Source: Spisula solida (Eukaryota; Mollusca; Bivalvia; Venerida; Mactridae). Taken from it: a stretch of DNA of 64,000 nucleotides. Below the pieces are notes generated by a model, which ran no database searches, was not told where the DNA came from, and saw nothing but the letters and a program-made list of their open reading frames with translations. A program made the position numbers and the translations under genes. Where the stretch lies: contig OX365953.1 of assembly GCA_947247005.1 (NCBI GenBank), positions 5,585,001 to 5,649,000 on the forward strand, given 5' to 3'. Position 1 is the stretch's first letter. Each line of letters starts with the position of its first letter. Shown here piece by piece: positions 25,489 through 35,169 of the stretch.

Positions 25489-25858
25489 TTAAAGGTGCTG
25501 CCTCACAGATTGGGCTAAATTTTTTGTATATCGTGTTTTTCCGATCTAACCAAGTATCGATGTAATAGAAAGCCATTGGCGGTTGCTTTACGACAGATTT
25601 GGTGCAAAAAGCAATTTTAACCACTCTCGATATAGCCCACTGAGTATTGTTTTCTTGAAAAAAAAACCGCTAAGTTTTCTTCCATCATGCTTTGTGAATT
25701 ATGTTATTCACACGTGTTTGAACTGTAACATCAACAAACTACAGCGTAAACATCAGTGAGATATTTGGTTCGTTTTTTTATTCGTTTTCATCAAATGCGA
25801 ACACATTTTAGGCGATTTAAGTAATACTGTAGTAGTGTTCATTCTATAGGGTATTAAT
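25489..25858. mobile_element. Half copy of the TTAA-flanked MITE
   Basis: It starts at TTAA (25489-25492) with AGGTGCTGCCTCACAGATTG and runs, inverted, parallel to the right half of the element at 30024-30564 (shared ccattggcgattgct-type, ctctcgatat and atgcgaacacattt blocks). It stops at attctatagggtatta, exactly the palindromic centre of the full element. The equivalent site in the sister block (31664) has no such insertion. It lies in the copy 5 intron. Confidence 0.7.
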
Positions 25859-26364
25859 AAATAAACATGTTCATCTTATCTTTACTCGACTATTATTATG
25901 TACGTAATGTTTAGCTTGCCATCGTAGTTTGGTTAAAATCATGGACTGCAAATAATATCGTCACAAGGAAGCATTAACGTACGGCATAAAAAGTATGTCT
26001 AATCTGGTGGATGCTACTTTAAAATTATTCAGAATTGGTGATTATAAATGGGGTATGTATTTTGATAGTTGCTAAGTGGTTTGTAGAAAAACAACAACAA
26101 CCAAGAAAAATGAGCTCTCGTGGTGTAATGAATAGTGTTGTGACGCATGTCATGGTGCATATATCAGTCCTCGGGTTTACTTGTCGAAAACGGATATGAA
26201 TATTTATCTAACTACAATGTATTAAAACATATTTGATCTCGTATGTTTTATCTACAGTACTATGTTGAATTATTTACACATTTATAATACAGACAAAAAC
26301 AATCAAATAAATTCATTATAAAACATTAAAATAATTATTGAAATATTACCAGAAAGTTACTTAC

Positions 26365-26540
26365 TGTGTGTTTATGTTTCCGTTTTGAAATTGATACAAC
26401 CTGCTCCCTAAAGTTACTTTTTATCACTAAGGGATTAAACATACGAAGTAGATATAAAAATGCTTCTCATTCATATGCGATGCTTTAGAGTTGATTGGGT
26501 ATCGCAAAAACGTCGTTAGTATATTCTAACAGCGCGGTTT
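26365..26540 (-). promoter_or_regulatory. Exon 1 and promoter module of copy 5
   Basis: Minus strand: aaaccgcgctgttagaatat and ACTAACG (26514-26540), CCAAT box (acccaatcaac, 26491-26501), initiator-like cccttagtgata (26421-26432), exon 1 ending in acacaca|GTAAGTAAC (donor 26359-26364). Nearly the same sequence stands before copy 6, consistent with the segmental duplication. Confidence 0.75.
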
Positions 26541-26929
26541 TTCTCCAATACTGATATGGTTGAGTAAGCATTCAATGAATGTAAAGCGATTTCATTCATT
26601 ACAAATTATCTGATCATTGCCATTATATACGAAGCAATTGATTTTTATCGATATTCAATTCATTTGATAGTATATTCTATGAATACTTAAGTTATGATTG
26701 GGAGTTCATATTGTCGCGAATGCTTTGCATGCAGCAAACATAAAAGTCCCAATGATACACGTGTAGAGTACACTTTTCAGCATTGATTAGCTGTTCATCA
26801 TTTAAATTGATTGTTACGTTCGACTTAGACTGTCGTATTGCGTGGCTATTCGGTCGCTTTTGTCACTACATAATTGGCCAATGACCTTAGATTTCGTGGG
26901 AAGAGACAGACAGTTTGTGTGATCCAAGG

Positions 26930-27125
26930 AATCGCGCGCTATCTTGGCTCTTTCCGAATAGACTCCTTGTTTCTTAAATGTGCCCGGTGTATAACACCGA
27001 TACACACGAGACTACCAGTCCATCTCTAGTTATATGGAAAACACTAAAGCGTGTCTGAAATTTCAACGTACCCCGGCTGTCATTCGAACCCCGGACACTA
27101 ACCACTCGTCCAACGTTCCGCCATA
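26930..27125 (-). mobile_element. tRNA-headed SINE
   Basis: Minus strand head with A-box TGGACGAGTGGTTAGTG (27097-27113) and B-box GGGGTTCGAATG (27081-27092), then a body with tgtgtatcggtgttatacac and cgggcacatttaagaaacaa. That body is shared with the SINE at 12590-12916 (tgtgtatatcgttgttacac, ccgggaactttaaacaacc), which defines a common SINE core. The 3' end below 26930 is uncertain. Confidence 0.65.
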
Positions 27126-27459
27126 TTGAAATTGACGAAAGCAATGTAATTCTGTCTGAAACAATGAGTGACCAAGTTCACGACACAGTCCACATTGCAC
27201 ATAGCATGTGCTTATAATATTATATTGATTAAGAAGTATAATTTGGGCTACATGTGCATGCAAACCACAAGGAATGTATAGTACCCGTGTAAGAAAAGAA
27301 ATAATTGTACTTACATTTTTTTTTTGTCAGTAACTTGTTTTCATCTTCGATAAAAATCTATGACACACCCCATTAGTGTTACCAAATACGAGATGTTGAC
27401 CTTGATAACATGTACAGAACATAACAGAACATATATTTATTCAGATGTGTACATAGTTC

Positions 27460-27880
27460 ATCATATATAGAGGATATTGCATGAGTGCTCATTACATACG
27501 AGTTTTATTAAACGAGTGGACAAAATGGTATGACACGAGGCTTTGCCGAGGGTCATATTGTTTTTGTCGACGAGTTTAATAAAACTCGTATGTAATGAGC
27601 ACGAATGTTAGATTCTGTTTATCGTATAACCTTAGAACACGCTGATTATTGTTCAAAAGGATGATGTACGCTGCATATGTTTCAGCCACAATTCAGCGGT
27701 ACAATGAGCGCGACGTCATTGCAACGTTGATGTTATCCTGACGTCATTGACGGATCAATGCATGGATTGGCTAACGTCACGTTAAGCTAATTTAAATATA
27801 TATTGCACAGTCTGGGAGTGCCGAACGATATTTACGGCACGGCTTTACGGCACTCCTGAACCGCAGGTTATGTGATAAAT
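27460..27880. mobile_element. Foldback/MITE-like element with strong hairpin
   Basis: A long hairpin at about 27485-27603: left arm tcattacatacgagttttat then taaacgagt, right arm the inverse (gagtttaataaaactcgtat then gtaatgagca), with a loop around cgaggctttgccgag. A second small hairpin, agtgccg...cggcact, lies at 27813-27857, followed by ggttatgtgataaata, which is an inverse of tttatcgtataacc at 27618-27631. No ORF. It is probably a structured non-autonomous DNA element. Confidence 0.5.
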
Positions 27881-28459
27881 ACAAATAACATACAAACATA
27901 CGTACATACACAAACATGATTATTTTGTAAATGATTAAATAGACAGTCGAGAATAAACCATCTTATTCTTCATAACTTCTAATGAAATCTGTAATAATTA
28001 GAAATATTATGCGTTGTGATAACGTGACGTTATACAAACGCTTAAGATAATATTAAACACAACAACAATTAGTAATTGCCCATTTAGAACATATTTAAGA
28101 CATTTTCGGGAATGTATAGACATGTAAAAATGACACTCACCATTGATTTAAACTCATTCGGTGCGTAGTTGACTCAACTTGAACGTCCAGTGAAATGAAA
28201 TATCCCATGAAAAGTATGATTTTGTAATTTCATTTAAACAACATTTTTGTTTCCATAGCATAATGCATACGACGTTACGCTGTGGCATAGGATTATTGAG
28301 GACAGAAAACATGTTTAATGTTCTTGTAGACAACGCCAACATGGTTAATTTAAAGTGGGAAAAACAGGGTACACATAACGAGGATTTAATGATGTATTAT
28401 TTACATGCAATTTTACTAATCGTATAACGAAGTCAAATGATATTTCCCAAAATATTAAT

Positions 28460-28520
28460 AACAGGTCGGACTGAGAATGTGGCACTCAACAGAAAGAAGC
28501 AGAACATGAAAGGCTTGGAA
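28460..28520 (+). repeat. R1 head fragment
   Basis: gtcggactgagaatgtggca followed by ctcaacagaaagaagcagaac is the R1 5' signature without the tandem units. Confidence 0.5.
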
Positions 28521-28697
28521 AGGACTTAAGCAAAAATATAAATTATTATAAGAACAATTAAAAAGGAAAACTATAAGAATTCACAAGATTAACATTAACA
28601 AAACAGCAACAAAAGACGATATTATACAGACAAGTCGTCTCAGAGCTGTATTTCTCGATTTTTTGTTGATAATACTCATGGCTGTATTTCTGTATTA

Positions 28698-28902
28698 TAG
28701 TGCGCCCACGATAACAAGAAAGGTCGGGACATTTTGGTATAATCAACATAGGTGGATTAATCAGATGTGCACGAGTTATCAGTGATGGTTTTAGTTCAAA
28801 ACTGACCATATCATTTTTCTCTGTAATGTTTAAAACCAAAACTTCCAAACGTTGACAAAACCGATTCATGTTTGTAAACATCACATTATCCCGGGCGGGC
28901 TA
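28698..28902. mobile_element. MITE with TA target site, copy in block B
   Basis: TA-bounded, ends GTGCGCCCACGATAAC and, inverted, GCCCGCCCGGGATAATGTGA. Position and content correspond to 22704-22902 about 6.0 kb upstream, so this is the duplicated copy of one insertion. Confidence 0.7.
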
Positions 28903-29429
28903 TAGTTTTTGATAATAAACTGACTGATTGAAACTTTTTCTGAATTAGCCTGTATTTAATTGAACAATGACATACCAGTGTAATTGGGATTATGCCATTA
29001 AAGCATTACAATTGTGTATGATTGAGTGAATAAAAGTCAGGATAGTCATAATAGTGTGGTCTTGCTTTGTAGATGATTTTCTGTATTTTTCGTATATATA
29101 TATGGTTGGTTTCCTTTTTGGTACGTTTTGTTTGATAGGCATGTGGTCGTCGTTGACTTGTTAGGACAGTAAATTTGCCCGGTAAAAATCAAAGGTGTGT
29201 GTGACGGCATTTTGTTGTGCCCTCCATGCAGTATTCTGTTTTAAGCCTTAAATGTGTATCACTGTTAGTGTCGTGTGGCGACCGTACTATTTCTCAATGT
29301 ACTTCACTTCAGTGTAGTTATTTTGCAATTACCTCCCTTAACGCATATATATGCTGATTAAAAAGTCGTACAACGACGTGTCATTCACTGTGGGAGGCAG
29401 TATACTGCTATTCTTAAACTTATTATGAC

Positions 29430-29715
29430 TTTTTGACGACTGAAACTAGGTCTTTCGCCCCTTTTTTACAGCTGAAACTGAGTAATTCAGCCTTCTGTCG
29501 CTGAAACTAAGTCGTTCAGCTTTTTGACAGCTAGGACTAGAACTTTCACCTATATGACAGCTGAAACTTTGACTTTTAGTGGTTAAGTTCATTTTCAGGT
29601 TTAGTTATGTGTTAAGGTGTTATGCCGTGTAATTGTGCCATGTGTTTTTTATATGTTTTCTATGTTTGGTTCCTTCAGTTCAGTGCTATATTCCATGTCC
29701 ATGTTTTATCTTTAA
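29430..29715 (-). repeat. R1 copy, reverse orientation
   Basis: Plus strand shows a run of gacagctgaaact, aggtctttcgcc, taattcagcct and aagtcgttcagct units, ending with tcagtgctatattccatgtc near 29695, the diverged R1 head inverted. The terminal block near 29430 (tttttgacgactgaaact) matches the end of the R1 copy at 60655. Confidence 0.6.
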
Positions 29716-30023
29716 CAAGTTAGAAAAATCCTTTTTCAATTGGGTGAATGATCGCACGTTCTGTGTCTGTCTATAGGCACTGTTATCAAAATATATATAT
29801 TATCAAATGCGGAACATTGGCTTTGTTAGAATCGAAATAATTAATATTCACCTGTGTTTTATCTATAATATAGCTCAGTCACTTGTTCGAATACAACACT
29901 ATGTCTAAGCTTATTTATTTAATAAATTATGCTGAAATAATTTAATTGGTTACTATAATGATCAATTTCGGAAATATATTCTGATTGAGAGTTAGTCGTT
30001 AGTTGCGACGTCACCCATATTAA

Positions 30024-30564
30024 AGGTGCTGCCTCACATATTGGTGTATGTATTAATTAAAGTAAAATATAATTGTCAAATAGTCGCGTAATTTTGGTAT
30101 AGTTGCCTGTATATCCCATAAACAACCACACTGACATCTAAAATAATTTGCAAAACATCGGCATTTTGTAGTTATTTAGTATTTTACATCCAAAATTCTA
30201 TAGGGTATTAATACCCTATAGAATTAACACAGCTATCACTTAAATTGTCTGAAATGTGTTCGCATTTGACGAAAACGTATTACCAAATGAACCGAATACC
30301 TCACTGATGGTAACGCTGTAGTTTGTTTATGTTAGAGTTCTATCATATGTGAATTACATAATTTACAAGCATTTCGGAAGGAAACTCTGCGTTATTCTTA
30401 AAAGAAAAAATACTCAGTGCGCGATATCGAGAGTGGTTTAAATTGCTTATTTGCACCAACTCCTTCATTAAGCAATCGCCAATGGCTTTCTATTACATCA
30501 ATACTCAATTAGAATGGAAAATTACGATATACAAAATTTTAGCCAGATCTGTGAGGCAGTACCT
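30024..30564. mobile_element. TTAA-flanked MITE, complete
   Basis: 541 bp flanked by TTAA at 30020-30023 and 30565-30568. Ends AGGTGCTGCCTCACA and, inverted, AGGTACTGCCTCACA. The centre is a perfect palindrome (ttctatagggtattaa / ttaataccctatagaa, about 30196-30223). The sister duplicate keeps the empty site: a single TTAA at 24577-24580 within gcatattaaaggctc, against cccatattaa and ttaaaggttcaacc on either side of the element here. TTAA specificity and size suggest a piggyBac-mobilised MITE. Confidence 0.85.
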
Positions 30565-30981
30565 TTAAAGGTTCAACCAAGCAGCTGTAACTTCCTTACA
30601 AATCAAGATATTAATGCAACTTCTTTTGCGTTTTGCTGCATTAATGTTCTTTAAATTATTAAATGTCAAAATCAATGTTTTGTCAAAGTAGCAGGTTTTC
30701 TTGAGATAGGCGCATATATAAATATGTATCATCTATTCAATTCGGCGTCTGAAACAAAATTAATTGTTTCTTAATTATAATATGGAATATAATATTACAA
30801 CAACAAATGTGTGTAACGATACATGTATTCAACAATTCATATTTTAAAGATATTTGCAATAACGAAATACGCACATCTGAACGAGCAATTGATCCTTCAA
30901 AGCTCGTATAGCTATTAAATAGTGTGTAATTGACGTATTTGTTGTACCAGTATATAAAGTCTCAATGCACAAGTATGTTGA

Positions 30982-31251
30982 TCATCCAGACTTGTACAGC
31001 AGAACAGCAACTTGTCCAAGGTAGAAGTAGATGAAATGTCTGGACTCGTGTGTGACGTAGCTACCGAAGTTTCGGCCGACGATAGCGTGCCATGTTGGGT
31101 TGTACTTTTTATCGAACTCTTTCTTGACGTAGGCGGCAATATCTTTCTCAATATTATATTTCTCTAACGCCTGTGTACAACAGTCTATAGCATCTTGTTG
31201 CATTTCGTCAGACATATCAGCATTCTTGATCACAGCTTTTCGTTCTGACAT
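30982..31251 (-). CDS. DYNLL1: LC8-type dynein light chain, copy 6
   Basis: 89 aa, starting [20 protein letters not shown] and ending LLYKSG. Distinctive residues: Asp15, Ile22, Cys25 beside Cys24 (DCCTQAL), Val42, Ala56, Ser70-Arg71 for Thr-Lys (THESRHF), Val83, Tyr86. Phe62 is retained, unlike in its sister copy 5. Acceptor (tcgactttcag) 7 nt before ATG; 5'-UTR intron 31259-32287 with a 270-bp insertion. Its promoter is the left member of a divergent pair with copy 7. The adjacent cysteines have no known meaning in this family; a redox role would be speculation. Confidence 0.93.
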   Translation of the reverse strand: MSERKAVIKNADMSDEMQQDAIDCCTQALEKYNIEKDIAAYVKKEFDKKYNPTWHAIVGRNFGSYVTHESRHFIYFYLGQVAVLLYKSG

Positions 31252-31276
31252 CCTGAAACTGAAAGTCGATGATAAT

Positions 31277-31545
31277 TTAGAATATAACCTACATTATGAG
31301 CCAATGAAAACGCCGAATTTTGGCGGTTAAATGAAAATTTAATCATTAAAATTTTCTCTTCACAGACTCAAGACGTCATGCGTTGGAGCTACTTTCTATC
31401 GGCCAATCAGAATGTAGAATGTTATATTCTAAGTTAGTTAGAACATATTAAGTAAATTTTAATGACTAAAAAGGACTCGCTTCACTTCGTTCGCTCCGAC
31501 CTTTTTAATCATTAAAATTTACTTAATATGTTCTAACTATAACTT
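31277..31545. mobile_element. Hairpin-bearing insertion in the copy 6 intron
   Basis: The sister copy 5 intron reads continuously through this point (gatgataatttaaaaataac), whereas here about 270 bp interrupt it. The insert contains an imperfect but strong hairpin, 31438-31540: arms ttagaacatattaagtaaat...taaaaagg and ccttttta...atttacttaatatgttctaa around a 25-nt loop with cgcttcacttcgttcgctcc. The paralogue comparison supports a recent insertion of a foldback-type element. Confidence 0.65.
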
Positions 31546-32287
31546 AAAAATAACGTCTATACATACATACGTTAAACTAATCTTTACTCGAATATTATGC
31601 TATTGATTAACTTTAAACAATTAATTTTCACATCATTGAAGACACACTTGAGGCCAGTTACCATTAAAATCTTTTCTAGATTATGTAGCTTTTTATGACA
31701 TCCTGAACCTAAAAATCGAAGAGAATATAATTTTAACGTCTATGAATAAACACGTTCATCTTATATCTTTACTCGATTATTATTGGGTACGTAATGTTTA
31801 GCTTGTCATCGTAGTTTGGTGAAAATCATGGACTGCAAATAATATCGTCACAAGGAAGCATTAACGTACGGCATAATATTTAAAGTATGTCTAATATGGT
31901 GGATGCTACTTTAAAAATATTTAGAAATAGTGATTATAAATGGTGTATGCATTTGGATAGTTGCTAAGTAGATTGTTGATAAACAACAACAACCAAGAAA
32001 AATGAGCTTTCGTGGTTTAATGAATAGTGTTGTGACGCATGTCATGGTGCATGTATTAATACTCGGGTAGGTTGACTTCATATATCGTTTTTGCCATGTA
32101 CAATCATTAGATAAACTTGTCAAAAACGAATATGTAACTACAAAAACATTTTTGATCTCGTATGTCGTATGTTACATCTACAGTGTTGTGGTAAATTTAG
32201 TTTCACATTTATAATACAGACACAAACAGTATAATTCATTTTTAAACATTTAAATAAATATTAAAATATTAGCAGAAAGGTACTTAC

Positions 32288-32460
32288 TATGTGTTTATGT
32301 TTCCGTTTTGATATTGATGCAACCTGCTCCTTCAAGAAATTCTATATCACTAAGGGATTAAACATACGAAATAAATACAAAATGCTACTCATTCGTATGT
32401 GATGCTTTAGAGTTGATTGGGTATCGCAAACACTTCGTTAGAATATTCTAACAGCGCGGT
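32288..32460 (-). promoter_or_regulatory. Exon 1 and promoter module of copy 6
   Basis: Minus strand: accgcgctgttagaatattc and TAACGAAG (32434-32460), CCAAT box (acccaatcaac, 32413-32423), initiator-like cccttagtgata (32344-32355), exon 1 ending in cacata|GTAAGTACC (donor 32282-32287). It lies about 730 bp from the copy 7 module, which faces the other way. Confidence 0.75.
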
Positions 32461-33188
32461 ATTCTCCAACACTAATATGGTTGACTTAGCATTCGATGAG
32501 AGGAATCACTGAAAAGATTATGTCATCCATCCTTAATCATCTGATCGTTGCCATAATATACGAAGATCTTGTATCGATATTCAATTTATGTGATAGTATA
32601 TTATATTATATACATACGAGCGGGAAAACTGGTTTTACGATCGCCCTTACATAAATTAGTATACGTAACATCATCAATCTATATCGATCGCGTTATTATG
32701 TTTGCAAATTTTCATCGTTGCGTTATCATTATCGTAATATTGCATTTTCATCATCGTTCTATTTCATTACGCTATACTTTGTACGAGGGACGTTCAAAAA
32801 TAAACAGTACTGGGGCCCTTACGGATTAAGTTTTAAGAAATAAAAACCAATTAAAAAAATATATTATACAATCATAAAACAACCCTCAAAATAATAGAAT
32901 ACTCTATGAGGTAAAAAATATATCCAAAAGGTGTGAAAACGAACACACGAAAAAGAAGCAAATGATAGTTAATAAATACAAGTCAAAAGGACAACAATAA
33001 AAATGCACATGAAAAAAATAAACTAAACAGCTTCAAAAAGACGACAACTACAAACAAGTCAACTCAGGCAATGTTTTGATAGGATCATTTGTCATCAGTC
33101 AAACTGATGTATATATGTGTAACTTATAATGAGTTACACCCAACAAAGGTAATTAAACATTGTATGTGTTAACGCTGACATTCACGAA

Positions 33189-33386
33189 TAAACCGCATTG
33201 TTAGAGTATACTAAACTCACTTTTGATTTTCAACCAATGGGTGTATCTCATTTTAGAGATTTTGCCAATCTCGTTATGTTATTATGGTTTTAATAAGAAA
33301 TTGTTTCATTTGGTGCAGTAAAATACACCCATTTTACACTAGTCTTAAGACCTGAGAAAATATACGGATTTAATTTTCCACATACA
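33189..33386 (+). promoter_or_regulatory. Exon 1 and promoter module of copy 7
   Basis: Plus strand: ataaaccgcattgttagagt and ATACTAAACTCAC (33187-33220), CCAAT box (caaccaatggg, 33231-33241), a weak initiator candidate gtgcagtaaaa near 33313, then exon 1 ending in ccacataca|GTAAGTAAC (donor 33387-33392). This assignment makes the copy 7 intron 6.85 kb long and places the palindromic element inside it. It is the only module with a donor between copy 6 and copy 7 on this strand. Confidence 0.7.
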
Positions 33387-33476
33387 GTAAGTAACTGATA
33401 CTCTTCATTTCCAGTACAGATTTTATTAGATGCATCACTTTGTCAAGAAACTCCATTGTTTACGAGAATAATCTAT

Positions 33477-33538
33477 TCTGTTCTGTTCTGTTCTGTAGTG
33501 TTCTGTTCTGTTCTGTTCTGTTCTGTTCCGTTCTGTTC
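33477..33538. repeat. TTCTG pentanucleotide microsatellite
   Basis: About 12 near-perfect copies of ttctg, with one agtg and one tccg interruption, near the start of the copy 7 intron. Confidence 0.9.
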
Positions 33539-33649
33539 ATGAAGAAAAAGATATTCTTGTAAGGCAAGCTCATATCACTTAGGGTGAATAACTAATGAAA
33601 TAATTCTATAAAAATGCTAATTAAGTGATTTATAGCAAGTATGTGTTAA

Positions 33650-34800
33650 TAGTGGGGTGACAATCAGCTCAAAAGTGGCTTATTTAAGGAGTAGGTGACA
33701 ACTCAAGTAGAACAAGCAATGTTATATACCAAAATGTTCGTCTATGTCTGTACTATATGGAACTGCCGGCATAAATTGTCAACGCGTGGTGCGGACCCGG
33801 AAAATCAAGATGGCGTCAAAGATGGCCGCCATAATTTATGCATACACTCTAAATTCTATGTTTTCATGCATTTTTTTTATTCATGTATATAGTTACAAAT
33901 ATTTGCTTGGATATTATTCATTTGATAATGTACATCAAATGGACATACAAGACTGACCACTTTGAGGTCAATGTCAAGGTCATTTCAAGGTCAAATTACG
34001 AAAAATAGCTGAAAAAATGATGTTTCCTCACTTGGTTTCTTATTTCAGCAGATGTTTTCCATTCAAGTTGGTATTAAAAGTGATAAAAGTGTTTATAAAC
34101 ACATATTCTCTAATTATTAGCTCAATTTTCAGTTCAAAATATTACAACTTTGTCAAAACTGGCTTTATTATGCATGTACACGTTGGCCGAGATGGAATTC
34201 TTAGATTGCTGCTTCCCTATTTAAAATTTTAGTATTCCACTATTGACAGTAGTATTTCTAATGGTATTATTAAATGTTTGTCTAAACATTATTAACTTTG
34301 TATTGTTCTCCAAATGGACTTGAAAAATGATCACTCAAGGTCAAGGTCAATGTCATTTCAAGGTCAAACTACCAAAAACACCTGAAAATTTGATATTTCG
34401 TTGCAAATTATTATTTTAAAATATGTTGATCATTGAATTTTGTTTTAGATGTGATAGCAGGTATTTTAAGTGAAAATTCTTTCATTAGAAGTGATATATT
34501 TTTACTGGAAGTAGAAAATCTATTTAAATTTTGTGACCGAACATTATTTCTTGGAAGTGATTCTACGTAATGTACAATATTGCAGACGTGAATTGTTTAT
34601 TCTTGATCGTTGAATCTCTATATTTGACAGTATTATTGTTAATGGTTTGACGACATTTTATAAGACAGTTATTATATATTATAATGCACCTATCAATATT
34701 TTGCCCCTGGGGGGAAGAGTGGCGGGCATACAGGTGAGGTTAGACAGAAGGGATTTTTACACGCCATTTGATTCCGGATCCCGGGAAATAGACTTTGGCT
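33650..34800 (+). repeat. Left arm of the palindromic element
   Basis: Paired with 37747-38879 in inverted orientation. Landmarks: gtggtgcggacccggaaaat, aagatggcg.c.aagatggc, ttgaggtcaatgtcaaggtc, cacgttggcc.agatggaat, and at the inner end ccggatc.cgggaaatag. A shorter internal inversion also exists: cacctatcaatattttgcc at 34688-34706 recurs inverted at 35009-35027. Confidence 0.85.
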
Positions 34801-35169
34801 GGATTTTAGATCCTAGTATTTGGGAATTTAGATGCAGCAAAAAGCAGACATGCTACAACCATTTAAAGCCGGCAGGCCATTTGATACACCCAGCATCTCC
34901 TATTTTGGGAATTTAAACAAAACGTTTCATTTTCTCTAGGGTGGGGAATTAGACCCAAAAGAGAAAAATGGTTTATTCATCTGGGTCTGTCCACAACTCC
35001 CCACCTGAGGCAAAATATTGATAGGTGCATAATTATCTTATTGCGACTACCTGAACAGTTGTGCAATACTGAACATTGAAAGACATGGTATTTTAAGGTA
35101 AACAATAACTCAAGATACCCTTAAGATAGTGTTACTGATCTTACTTTAAAGCCGTTGCTTATATTTCCA

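Noticed and set aside
32781..32830. A second mariner end (acgagggacgttcaaaaata)
   Set aside because: It resembles a mariner TIR, but I found no partner end or transposase sequence nearby.
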